NCBI GenBank assembly: GCA_905373605.1 | Contig: CAJPTO010000032.1 | Span: 1-19,379 of the forward strand | DNA length: 19,379 nt | From: an uncultured Prevotella sp. | GTDB lineage: Bacteria; Bacteroidota; Bacteroidia; Bacteroidales; Bacteroidaceae | Direction: 5' to 3' | Shown: positions 1 through 7,624 of the stretch, piece after piece | Numbering within the stretch: position 1 is the stretch's first letter | How the letters are laid out: every line of letters starts with the position of its first letter | Made by a program: the position numbers and the translations under genes | Notes under the pieces: model-generated | Told to the model about the DNA's origin: nothing | The model's input: the letters and a program-made list of their open reading frames with translations, nothing else | Database searches by the model: none

Positions 1-1
1 C

Positions 2-70
2 ACCAACTTCGTATTCTGCGTGGCTGGTGCTGTGGTTGTGCTGTGGCTTTGGAAGAAAATCTTTGATTAG
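2..70 (+). CDS. C-terminal tail of a membrane protein (cut by window edge)
   Basis: The second reading frame is open from the window edge to a TAG at 68-70 and encodes a short, strongly hydrophobic stretch (VFCVAGAVVVLWLWKKIF) ending in a lysine-containing tail. This looks like the last transmembrane helix of an integral membrane protein with a cytoplasmic end. The following DUF1294 gene begins 13 bases later on the same strand, so the two may be co-transcribed. With only 22 residues visible, the family cannot be named. Confidence 0.55.
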   Translation, partial: TNFVFCVAGAVVVLWLWKKIFD

Positions 71-83
71 GCCGATAAATGTC

Positions 84-356
84 ATGCCAACACCTGTCGT
101 CCTAGCCTCTCTCATCGCCCTAAACATGCTTACCTTCTGCCTATTCGGCATCGACAAGTGGAAGGCTAAGCATGCTAAGTGGCGCATTCCCGAGGCCACA
201 CTCTTGCTCTTGGCCGTGATAGGTGGAAGCATCGGTGCATGGTGTGGCATGAAAGCGTTTCGACATAAAACGAAACACAAAAAGTTTAAATATGGCGTGC
301 CGATGATAATCGTGGTTCAAGTGGGGGTGTTGGTGGTTGTGCTATCCCATTTTTAG
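84..356 (+). CDS. DUF1294 family small membrane protein
   Basis: This encodes a 90-residue protein of unknown function. The match to DUF1294 rests on the pattern GIDKWKAKHAKWRIPE near residues 22-37, then a glycine-rich helix (AVIGGSIGAWCGM), then FRHKTKHKKF; D-K, W-R-I-P-E and R-H-K-T are the family's hallmark positions. Three hydrophobic helices are visible, at about 4-21, 38-54 and 70-88. The frame is open upstream to the window edge, and a GTG at 27 could extend it. I prefer the ATG at 84 because the preceding stretch overlaps the end of the upstream gene and is unlike the family, whose N-terminus begins just before the first helix. Some family members carry an extra N-terminal cold-shock domain; this one does not. 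The gene converges with the lipoprotein gene to its right. Confidence 0.8.
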   Translation: MPTPVVLASLIALNMLTFCLFGIDKWKAKHAKWRIPEATLLLLAVIGGSIGAWCGMKAFRHKTKHKKFKYGVPMIIVVQVGVLVVVLSHF

Positions 357-437
357 CCTTGCAACACTTTCTTCCTCAACTTTGGTGGAACAAATTAAGT
401 GCACACAAAACAAAATAGGCAAGCGGGTTTCATCATG

Positions 438-1304
438 CTATTGTTCTTCGATAATTTCACCATCATCCCTAATCATGTAATTTTTAGTTTTTTGAATAGA
501 GCCAGACGAGGTTGTGTTTACCTTGACAGAAAAGTCTTTATCAATTCTAAAGAATGTGACCTCTTTTGAGTCATCATTGTCTGGTTCATACCAAATGCCC
601 TCAACATACAAGCTTGATATAATGGCATCATTCTTAATCGTCAACAAATAGAAGCGGTAGTCAAAATCCCCACAGTCCATTGGGACTAAAATCAAAGAAA
701 CATCGCCTTTGTTTGGTAAAGGTACGTATCTGAGTTTGTCCCCTTGGTCACAAATATATTCTGAAGCACCTTTCAAATGTTTGCTTTCAATTAGATTATA
801 TTCAACAGTCTTTATGTCAATACGCTTATCGTAAGGCAATGTTTCGTTACTTTTTGCCAAGGCAGTTTTGAAAGCCTTCTGACAGTCTTGTTGGACATCC
901 GCCTTTTCCAGGCAGTGTTCAACATAATCATTGAAGAGTTGGGCGTTGAATTTGAGAACTTCAGGATTATCCGGGTCGAGCGTTACGTCTTTTAACGACC
1001 TCTTATTGACATTCAATTTCAACCATCCTTGTGTACTCGTAGATTGAACGCCTGTACCATATTCGAACATACGAATAAGGTAGTCCCCGTTTTCTACCTC
1101 TTCTACAATTTCCGCATGCATCTTCTTTTCATTGAAAGGATTTTTAAGGTTCGAACATGACAATATGAGTCTTTTCAATCTTTCATCACACGTCACAATC
1201 TGGGGATTTGACTTTACATTCGTTTCTTTCCCTAAATCATATTTTGCTTTACCATTACAAGCCAAGATGATAAACACAATTGCAAATCCTGCTATCTTTC
1301 CCAT
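438..1304 (-). CDS. Putative lipoprotein of unknown function
   Basis: This is a 288-residue protein. The N-terminus MGKIAGFAIVFIILAC-N is a short lipoprotein signal with a lipobox-like ILAC; Cys16 would be lipidated after cleavage. No acidic export signal of the Bacteroidetes surface-lipoprotein kind follows the cysteine (NGKAKYDL), so a periplasm-facing location is more likely than surface display. The rest is soluble, lysine- and aspartate-rich, and has cysteines at several positions that could pair in the periplasm. I do not recognise a domain. The gene lies 103 bases downstream of aroB on the same strand, but their functions seem unrelated. The reading frame looks AT-richer than aroB or the barrel genes, suggesting an accessory gene. 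Confidence is high that it is coding and low on any role. Confidence 0.75.
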   Translation of the reverse strand: MGKIAGFAIVFIILACNGKAKYDLGKETNVKSNPQIVTCDERLKRLILSCSNLKNPFNEKKMHAEIVEEVENGDYLIRMFEYGTGVQSTSTQGWLKLNVNKRSLKDVTLDPDNPEVLKFNAQLFNDYVEHCLEKADVQQDCQKAFKTALAKSNETLPYDKRIDIKTVEYNLIESKHLKGASEYICDQGDKLRYVPLPNKGDVSLILVPMDCGDFDYRFYLLTIKNDAIISSLYVEGIWYEPDNDDSKEVTFFRIDKDFSVKVNTTSSGSIQKTKNYMIRDDGEIIEEQ

Positions 1305-1407
1305 TCTAAGTCAACATTAAATACTTCTACCGTTCGGCTCACGTTCCTAGCACATTGCTGCCACAAATCCTTTAGCTTCCTTCTGTTGTGCTATGCCAAT
1401 ATCCCCT

Positions 1408-2457
1408 TCACATCGCTTCCCTAAAAAAGTCCAACGCCTCCTTTATCTCTTCAGTTGTAGCCGTTTGGTTGATGACGGGCTTGCCGATGTCTTCCAACAG
1501 CGTGAAGTTAATGTTGCCCGATGTGTTTTTCTTGTCGTGCTGCATCAGTTCGATAAGATGGTCGTAATCGTTACACGAGAGTGGGAATGTGCCATAATAA
1601 CGGCGGACGAACTGTACCGTTTGTCGCATTTTGCCGGTGGGGAAATGCGTCTTAAAGGCAGCCAGATACAGTTCGCACACCAACCCAAAGGCCACGGCAT
1701 AGCCATGCAACACGGGTTTTCCCTTATGCAATGCCATCGATTCGAATGCATGGCCCACGGTATGCCCAAGGTTTAATGCCTTACGCAGCCCCTGTTCGTG
1801 TGGGTCTTTGGCCACGACCTCCTCTTTCACTCGCACCGAGCGAGCCACCATCTGTTGCAATTGCGTCCAATCAGGGGCATCGAGGTCGAAGTTCAGCAAC
1901 TCTGCCCACATGTTTTCATCGCTGATAAGCCCGTGTTTGAGCATCTCGGCATAGCCGGAGCGCGTGTTCTCATCGTCTAATGTGTCGAGGAATAGCGTGT
2001 TAAGCAGCACAAATCGCGCATCGCAGAACACGCCAATCTCGTTTTTCAAGCCTTTGAAGTTCACGCCAGTTTTCCCTCCCACGGCCGCATCTACCATTGC
2101 CAGCAGCGTGGTTGGGATGTTAATGAAGTTGATGCCGCGTTTAAAGGTGGCGGCAGCAAAGCCACCCAGGTCGGTTATCATCCCTCCACCAAGGTTTATC
2201 AAGCACGAACGGCGCGTGCTACAACCTTCCACCAACGCCTCCCAAACACTCGAAAGGGTTGCAATGTCCTTATGCGCATCGGTTGGCGGTATGGTTATCA
2301 CGTTGGCACCGTGCATGCAATCAAACAGTTGCACCTTAGGCCAACAAAATTGTTTTGTCGTTTCGTCTGTCAGCACAAACACCTTATCGGGTGCACAGAC
2401 GTTGAGAGCGTGTGCCAAATCTCTCTCCAAATTATCTGAAATAAGAACTTCTTGCAT
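1408..2457 (-). CDS. aroB: 3-dehydroquinate synthase
   Basis: AroB converts 3-deoxy-D-arabino-heptulosonate 7-phosphate to 3-dehydroquinate, the second shikimate-pathway step toward aromatic amino acids. It uses NAD+ and a divalent metal in the cytoplasm. Clear signatures are LGGGMITDLGGF (residues 89-100), RGINFINIPTTLLAMVDAAVGGKTG (107-131, NAD and substrate binding), GYAEMLKHGL with metal ligand Glu171, LNLGHTVGHAFE (His232/His236) and VLHGYAVAFG (His251). The 349 residues match the family. An in-frame ATG at 2610 would add 51 residues, but these are unlike AroB. A good Bacteroidetes promoter at 2486-2516 lies inside that extension, so transcription should begin after it, and ATG 2457 is preferred. 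The leader would be only about 20 bases. The first barrel gene is divergent. Confidence 0.95.
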   Translation of the reverse strand: MQEVLISDNLERDLAHALNVCAPDKVFVLTDETTKQFCWPKVQLFDCMHGANVITIPPTDAHKDIATLSSVWEALVEGCSTRRSCLINLGGGMITDLGGFAAATFKRGINFINIPTTLLAMVDAAVGGKTGVNFKGLKNEIGVFCDARFVLLNTLFLDTLDDENTRSGYAEMLKHGLISDENMWAELLNFDLDAPDWTQLQQMVARSVRVKEEVVAKDPHEQGLRKALNLGHTVGHAFESMALHKGKPVLHGYAVAFGLVCELYLAAFKTHFPTGKMRQTVQFVRRYYGTFPLSCNDYDHLIELMQHDKKNTSGNINFTLLEDIGKPVINQTATTEEIKEALDFFREAM

Positions 2458-2485
2458 TGTGTCAATGTGTGGTTTATTCTTTTTA

Positions 2486-2516
2486 CAAAGGTAAGACAAA
2501 CCGCCAAACCCACAAA
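2486..2516 (-). promoter_or_regulatory. Bacteroidetes-type promoter of aroB
   Basis: Read on the minus strand, TTTG (2513-2516) is followed after 19 bases by TACCTTTG (2486-2493), an exact match to the Bacteroidetes primary sigma consensus TTTG-N19/21-TAnnTTTG. Transcription would start near 2479, about 20 bases before the aroB ATG at 2457. This is the main evidence for that start codon. Confidence 0.75.
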
Positions 2517-2616
2517 GAAAACAGCCTAAAAAAACGTTTGTGGCGTTAAACCCTTTTATTTTTATCTCGTCAATATCGTTAAAGGAAGCGAGAAAAAAGG
2601 AAATGAGCACTTCGGG

Positions 2617-2682
2617 AAACCCTAGTAACCCTAGAATACCCTGGGACCATAAATCTTTAGAAACCTCGTCAACTCGTCAACT
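2617..2682. repeat. Two short tandem direct repeats in the leader of the 988-residue barrel gene
   Basis: Two direct duplications sit just before the ATG at 2700. AACCCTAG occurs at 2618-2625 and again at 2627-2634, separated by one T and followed by the related AATACCCTGGG. CTCGTCAA occurs twice with no gap at 2665-2672 and 2673-2680, followed by CT. They fall in the expected promoter or leader region. I could not find a full TAnnTTTG promoter for the barrel gene here, so the repeats may be replication-slippage products or binding sites. Confidence 0.5.
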
Positions 2683-2699
2683 GATAACAAATTTGGTTT

Positions 2700-5666
2700 A
2701 TGAATAAGTATTGTTTATTGTTGTTGCTGCTCTTTGTTGCAGCGGTGGCAAAGGCGCAAGAAAGAAAAATCAGCGGTACGCTCACCGACCGCGACACACA
2801 CGAGGCCGTTACCCAAACGACGGTTCAACTATTAAAGGCCGACAGCACCTTTGTTGGTGGAGCAATATCCAACGAGAAAGGCGAGTTTACCTTAACCGCC
2901 CCCAACGACGGAAACTATTTGCTAAAGATATCGAGCGTGGGCTACATCACTTACTTCAAGAAGCTGCAAATCGTAGATGGCAAAAACCTCACTTTAGGCA
3001 ACATCGTGATGAATGGAGATGCCATTATGCTCAAAGGAACCACTGTTACGGGGCAAGCTGTGAAGGTTACGGTGCGCGAAGACACCTTCGTATACAACTC
3101 GGCAGCCTTCAGGACACCCGAGGGTTCCACCATCGAAGAATTGGTTAAGCGGCTGCCTGGCGCACAAATCAGCGACGATGGCAAGATTACCATCAACGGC
3201 AAGGAGGTGAAAAAGATATTGGTAGACGGCAAAGAGTTTATGACGGGCGACACCAAGACGGCCTTAAAGAACTTGCCAACATCCATCGTGGACAAGATTA
3301 AGGCCTACGACCAGCGCAGCGACCTCGCCAGGGTGTCGGGTATTGATGACGGCGACGAGCAAACGGTACTAGACTTCGGCATCAAGCAGGGCATGAACAA
3401 GGGCATGTTCTCTAATGTAGACCTATCCGCCGGCACCGAGTCGCGCTATGCCAACCGTGTCATGGGGGCTTATTTCAAGGACGATTACCGCGCCATGCTC
3501 TTTGCCAATGCCAACAACACCAACGACATGGGCTTTCCTGGAGGTGGCGGACGCGGCAACTTCGGCCGTGGGCGCAACGGACTTAACGCCTCGAAGATGC
3601 TCGGCACAAACTTTAATTACGAGAAAAAAGACAAGTTGAAGATAGACTGGAGCCTGCGTTGGAACCATTCGGATGGCGATGTTCAGAGCCGTGTGGCCTC
3701 CGAAAACTTCGTCAGCACGGCTGGTTCGTTCGCCAACAGCCTTAACCAAAGCTATTCTCGGGCGAACCAATGGAACGCTCGGGGACGACTGGAATGGCAA
3801 CCCGACTCGCTTACCAACATCATGTTTCGCCCTTCGTTCAGCCTTTCCGCAAGCGACGGCACAACGTCAAGCATGTCGGCCACCTATAATGACAACCCCT
3901 ACAACTACGTCTTGGACCCTCTCTCCTCTGCCGCCTTCGCGCAATTGGCAGCCGACAGTCTGATGGTGAACACACGTTCGCAAAACAGCATCAACTATAC
4001 GAAGAGTAAACAAGCGGGCGGAATGCTGCAATTTAACCGCAGGCTGAACCCCAGGGGCCGAAATGTAACCCTTCGTGCCGACGTTGACTACACCGACACC
4101 GACACCAAGTCGCTCTCGTTGAGCGATGTCCATCTGTTTCAAGTGAAGAATGCAGCCGGTATCGACTCCACATACCAAACCAACCGCTATAACCTTACGC
4201 CCACAACGGCATGGAGTTATAGCCTCCAAGCCACCTACAGCGAACCGCTTTGGCGTGGCACGTACCTGCAATTCAGATACAAATATGGCTACAGCCGCAC
4301 CACCAGCGACCGTTCAACGTTCGACTTCAGCAACCTTGGCGAAAACTTTTTCGCTGCTGCTTCGCCCTTTTATAGAGGTTGGAACAGCTATCTTTCATTG
4401 CTCACACACCCCTACGAAACGTATCTCGACCAGCGTTTGAGCCGTTCTTCGGCCTATACCAACCACACGCACGAACTAGAAATGATGCTACGCTTTGTGG
4501 GTAAAAGTTATAAGTTTAATGTGGGCTTCATGGCACAGCCACAATCGTCGCACTTCACGCAGACCTATCTGGGACAACATGCCGACACCACGCGGCGTGT
4601 ATTCAACGTATCACCCACGCTCGAGTTCCGTTATAAGTTCAGCGATGTCAGTCAGTTGCGCATCAACTATCGCGGAACAACCTCGCAACCCTCGATGTCA
4701 GACCTCCTGGACATTGTCGACGACAGCGACCCACTGAATGTTCACCGTGGAAATCCAGGACTTAAACCAGCCTTTACCAATTCGCTGCGCTTCTTTTACA
4801 ACGGATACAAGGAACGCCGGCAGCAAGCCTACATGTCGTTTCTGGAATACAGCAATACGCGAAACGCCGTAAGCAACCGCGTTACCTACAATGAAACAAC
4901 AGGTGGACGAACAACACAACCAGACAACATCAACGGCAACTGGAACGTAAACGGCGGACTGATGTTCAACACGGCCATCGACACGGCTGGTGTGTTCAAC
5001 GTCAACACCTTCACCAACCTTGGTTACAACAATTACGTGGGCTATGTTAGTCTGAACCCCACATCAGGCTCGCAACGCAACGTTACTCGCTCGCTAAGCC
5101 TTTCCGAACGCTTGGCCACCAGTTTCCGCATCAGTTGGCTCGAATTGGAACTAGACGGCTCTTTCACCTATGCCCACTCTAAAAACAAGCTGCAACTGCA
5201 AAACGACCTTAATACCTGGCAGTTTGCTTACGGCGCAACGCTCAACTTCAACCTTCCCTGGGGCATGCAGCTCTCTACCGACTTGCACCAAAACAGCCGT
5301 CGAGGATATGCCGACCGTGCACTGAACACCAACGAACTGGTGTGGAACGCCCAACTTTCGCAAAGTTTCCTCAAAGGCAGTCCGCTTAGCGTGAGCCTAC
5401 AGTTCTACGACATTCTGCGCCAACAGAGCAATTTTTCGCGTTCCGTCAATGCCTATCAGCGCACCGACACCGAATATAACAGCATCAACAGCTACGCCAT
5501 GTTGCACGTTGTTTATCGCCTCAACCTCTTTGGCGGTAAAGATGCTCGTCAACAGATGCGCAATCGCCGCCCCGATGGAGATGGTCCAGGTGGTCCTCCT
5601 CCAGGTGTTGGGCCTGGCGGCCGGAGGCCTTTCGGCAGTGGAAGACACACACGCGACGCTTTTTAA
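2700..5666 (+). CDS. Outer-membrane beta-barrel protein, TonB-dependent-receptor-like
   Basis: This is a 988-residue outer-membrane protein, probably for uptake of or interaction with an unknown ligand. In order it has a signal peptide (MNKYCLLLLLLFVAAVAKAQ, cleavage near residue 19/20), a carboxypeptidase-regulatory-like beta-sandwich at about 21-110 (ISGTLTDRDTHEAV, ISNEKGEFTL, ISSVGYITY), a plug-like region at about 115-230 (EELVKRLPGAQISDDG, INGKEVKKILVDGKEF), and a long barrel with alternating aromatic and polar strands to about 950 (OMP_b-brl type). There is no obvious TonB box. Two oddities are a glycine-rich loop at 278-294 (GFPGGGGRGNFGRGRNG) and a Gly/Pro/Arg-rich tail at about 955-988 in place of a C-terminal aromatic beta-signal. 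There is no SusD partner beside it, so it is not a classical SusCD pair. A strong hairpin follows. Confidence 0.88.
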   Translation: MNKYCLLLLLLFVAAVAKAQERKISGTLTDRDTHEAVTQTTVQLLKADSTFVGGAISNEKGEFTLTAPNDGNYLLKISSVGYITYFKKLQIVDGKNLTLGNIVMNGDAIMLKGTTVTGQAVKVTVREDTFVYNSAAFRTPEGSTIEELVKRLPGAQISDDGKITINGKEVKKILVDGKEFMTGDTKTALKNLPTSIVDKIKAYDQRSDLARVSGIDDGDEQTVLDFGIKQGMNKGMFSNVDLSAGTESRYANRVMGAYFKDDYRAMLFANANNTNDMGFPGGGGRGNFGRGRNGLNASKMLGTNFNYEKKDKLKIDWSLRWNHSDGDVQSRVASENFVSTAGSFANSLNQSYSRANQWNARGRLEWQPDSLTNIMFRPSFSLSASDGTTSSMSATYNDNPYNYVLDPLSSAAFAQLAADSLMVNTRSQNSINYTKSKQAGGMLQFNRRLNPRGRNVTLRADVDYTDTDTKSLSLSDVHLFQVKNAAGIDSTYQTNRYNLTPTTAWSYSLQATYSEPLWRGTYLQFRYKYGYSRTTSDRSTFDFSNLGENFFAAASPFYRGWNSYLSLLTHPYETYLDQRLSRSSAYTNHTHELEMMLRFVGKSYKFNVGFMAQPQSSHFTQTYLGQHADTTRRVFNVSPTLEFRYKFSDVSQLRINYRGTTSQPSMSDLLDIVDDSDPLNVHRGNPGLKPAFTNSLRFFYNGYKERRQQAYMSFLEYSNTRNAVSNRVTYNETTGGRTTQPDNINGNWNVNGGLMFNTAIDTAGVFNVNTFTNLGYNNYVGYVSLNPTSGSQRNVTRSLSLSERLATSFRISWLELELDGSFTYAHSKNKLQLQNDLNTWQFAYGATLNFNLPWGMQLSTDLHQNSRRGYADRALNTNELVWNAQLSQSFLKGSPLSVSLQFYDILRQQSNFSRSVNAYQRTDTEYNSINSYAMLHVVYRLNLFGGKDARQQMRNRRPDGDGPGGPPPGVGPGGRRPFGSGRHTRDAF

Positions 5667-5686
5667 GCCTACAAACGACCCTCCCC

Positions 5687-5727
5687 AACCACGTAAGCAC
5701 GGCAACCAATGCCGTGCTTACGTGGTT
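5687..5727 (+). terminator. Perfect 18-bp stem hairpin downstream of the barrel gene
   Basis: AACCACGTAAGCACGGCA (5687-5704) and TGCCGTGCTTACGTGGTT (5710-5727) are perfect reverse complements around the 5-base loop ACCAA. The hairpin starts 20 bases after the barrel gene's stop codon. Only a short, mixed TTATTAT tract follows, so it is not a textbook intrinsic terminator. Transcription termination or 3'-end protection is still the simplest role. Confidence 0.7.
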
Positions 5728-6383
5728 ATTATGGGGCAGCATTTCACGAGTACAAACCCTTAGGCATAAATAAAGTATGTTCTAAATTCATTCCGCCAAC
5801 GGGTGGAGCTTAGCATTTCCGCTCGACTTTGGAAGCAGAAGCAAGGCGCGACTGAAAGATTTTGATGAAAATAAATCCAAACGCAAACGCAAAAAAGCTA
5901 GACTGCCGGCACTGTTCACTACCCTTTACTGAACATTGGCAACTTCTATTTGACATGCATACACATCTACTTGTCCGAATTTCAACACCTTTTAGGGGCA
6001 TATTGTGCATGCGCGTCGACAAACAAAGCTATAAAACCGCTTTTTTGGATACACATCAACTTTTTTAGCCTTAACTTTAGTTAATATCAATATTTATTTA
6101 TAACTTTGCCAAAGTGCAGCAAGTAATTGACACGCCTAATTGAAGCTTCACCACAAAACAGAATTGACAGAGAACGAAATAATCCTCAAAAAGAAACAAC
6201 TAACCCTACGCCGACATTGCCTACACAAGGGATAACCCACAACAGCAAACTTATCGTGCAGTTAGTAAGGGCACAGGGTTGCAAACTAAAAGGCCGAACG
6301 GTGCGCAAATGTGGCACAAACAGGCGCAACACGGCTACACTATAATGAGACAAAAAGAAATCTTACATTAACCACAAATCAGA
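5728..6383. other. Long intergenic region with no convincing gene
   Basis: The 0.66 kb between the hairpin and the LuxR-type gene contains only short ORFs of 68-72 residues with basic, low-complexity or frame-hopping composition, no recognisable domain and no promoter of their own. The stretch 5790-5880 (with TCCGCTCGACTTTGGAAGC) is GC-richer than its surroundings and looks like a foreign or repeated segment. From 5877 it becomes A-rich (AAACGCAAACGCAAAAAAG). A promoter candidate sits at 6076-6108 and leaves a leader of about 270 bases before the next gene. No tRNA or known RNA fold was recognised by eye. Confidence 0.5.
6076..6108 (+). promoter_or_regulatory. Candidate promoter of the membrane LuxR-type regulator
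   Basis: TAACTTTG at 6101-6108 matches the Bacteroidetes -7 element TAnnTTTG exactly. TTTA at 6076-6079 gives a three-of-four match to the -33 element at a spacing of 21 bases. The surrounding DNA is AT-rich. Transcription would start near 6115, leaving about 268 bases of untranslated leader before the ATG at 6384. No closer consensus match was found. Confidence 0.55.
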
Positions 6384-7406
6384 ATGAAGGCTTTTACTGA
6401 ACAATTCCAACATTTTGTGAGTACACACAGCACAGACAGGGAAGAGCGATTGCGTTTCTTTGTTTTTTTTGCAGGTGCATTGCAACTTATCGTGTTCACC
6501 ACGCTTAATCTCACTGGGTGCATAGGCATTCTGCATCCCTTTCTACAGATGGTCTCTTTCACACTTCTTGGCCTATGCATCCTAATGGTTGTGTTGTATC
6601 TACGCCGCAAATTGTCGCTTACTGCGGCATTTAGCATCTTCGCCATCGCCGCCCAGTTCATTGAGATGGTCCGAATAGGCTTTCACATTATATATAAACC
6701 AGTGGGTTACGAAACGATGGTGGTTTATTACCAAGTGGGGTCGTTCACCATCTTGCTTTATCTCACGTTGGGGTTCATCCCAAAGATACCCCTTGTGGTG
6801 ACAATAATGAACATTCTAATCATGGTGACAACCATACTCTACGATGATGCTGCCATCAGTAGGCAAATTGCCAGCTTGTTCATCTTGCTGTGCCTCTTCA
6901 CTTGCGCACTTGCCTACGTTAGCCAGCGCGCAATAAATAGCATGCAAAAAGAAAACAAGGACTACGAAGCCACACAAAACTCAATTCTCAAAGCTTTCAA
7001 CATGAGCCAAAATGAACTTATCGCTTACCTTAAACTTTGTCGCACAAAAGACCCGGACAGCAATAACATTGAAAAGCTTTTGAGCCAACTAAATGAACAA
7101 TCAAAACACAACCTCATATTGGCCGCTATGGTGCTGAAAAAAAAGCGAGACGCGCAACACATGGTATTAAGCAACAAGTTTCCAACGCTGACGCGTACCG
7201 AGCTGGAAGTGGCTAGACTGGTGGTGGAAGGCAAAACACTCAGCGAAATTGCACTCATCATGAGCAAAACAACATCTAACATCAGCACGGTGCGCGGAAA
7301 CATCAGAAAGAAGATGAGCTTACAACAAAACGATAACCTTGAAGAGAAATTGCAAGAGCTTAGCGGATCATCGTCTTTCGTTGAGAAAAAAGTAAGCATT
7401 CTATGA
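6384..7406 (+). CDS. Membrane-anchored LuxR-type transcriptional regulator
   Basis: This is a 340-residue one-component regulator that would bind DNA while embedded in the inner membrane. Six hydrophobic helices are visible at about 24-44, 52-72, 78-98, 115-133, 135-153 and 162-181. A polar, probably coiled-coil linker follows (about 184-260). A LuxR/GerE-like helix-turn-helix occupies about 268-325: FPTLTRTELEVARLVVEGKTLSEIA, then TTSNISTVRGNIRKKM, with the family's L-T-x-x-E-x-E-V-x-x-L-V-x-x-G-x-x-x-x-E-I-A pattern and the recognition-helix S-x-V-R-x-x-I-R-K-K-M. There is no phospho-receiver domain, so the signal is probably sensed by the membrane part or a partner. Similar membrane HTH proteins are common in Bacteroidetes, and their ligands are mostly unknown. 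The target may be a neighbour or the gene itself; nothing here decides. Confidence 0.82.
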   Translation: MKAFTEQFQHFVSTHSTDREERLRFFVFFAGALQLIVFTTLNLTGCIGILHPFLQMVSFTLLGLCILMVVLYLRRKLSLTAAFSIFAIAAQFIEMVRIGFHIIYKPVGYETMVVYYQVGSFTILLYLTLGFIPKIPLVVTIMNILIMVTTILYDDAAISRQIASLFILLCLFTCALAYVSQRAINSMQKENKDYEATQNSILKAFNMSQNELIAYLKLCRTKDPDSNNIEKLLSQLNEQSKHNLILAAMVLKKKRDAQHMVLSNKFPTLTRTELEVARLVVEGKTLSEIALIMSKTTSNISTVRGNIRKKMSLQQNDNLEEKLQELSGSSSFVEKKVSIL

Positions 7407-7624
7407 ATTGTAGCATAAGCACCTGCGTCTGGTAATGGGAGTTCCCGACACCGGGTAAAAAGGCGAGAAAGCTGCTGATATATTTCTTCGTGCCAGTCTT
7501 AAGCCCACGATTTGGATACACAGAGCGCACTTTATACCTTTCACTTGCTTGGCTTGCATCGTCAACAATTATACCAGAGTGTGGGTACACCTGAAAAAAC
7601 AATCACCACCAGATGGCAAGCGTA

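Noticed and set aside
2458..2610. 51-residue N-terminal extension of AroB
   Set aside because: It contains a full Bacteroidetes promoter for the gene and is unlike any AroB N-terminus.
5862..6345. Short plus-strand frames of 68 and 72 residues upstream of the LuxR-type gene
   Set aside because: No promoter or start context, basic low-complexity composition and no recognisable domain; they are more likely chance frames in intergenic DNA.
7360..7602. 80-residue minus-strand frame between the LuxR-type gene and tcdA
   Set aside because: It overlaps the end of the LuxR-type gene, and I see no promoter, domain or typical composition. The gap 7407-7624 appears non-coding.
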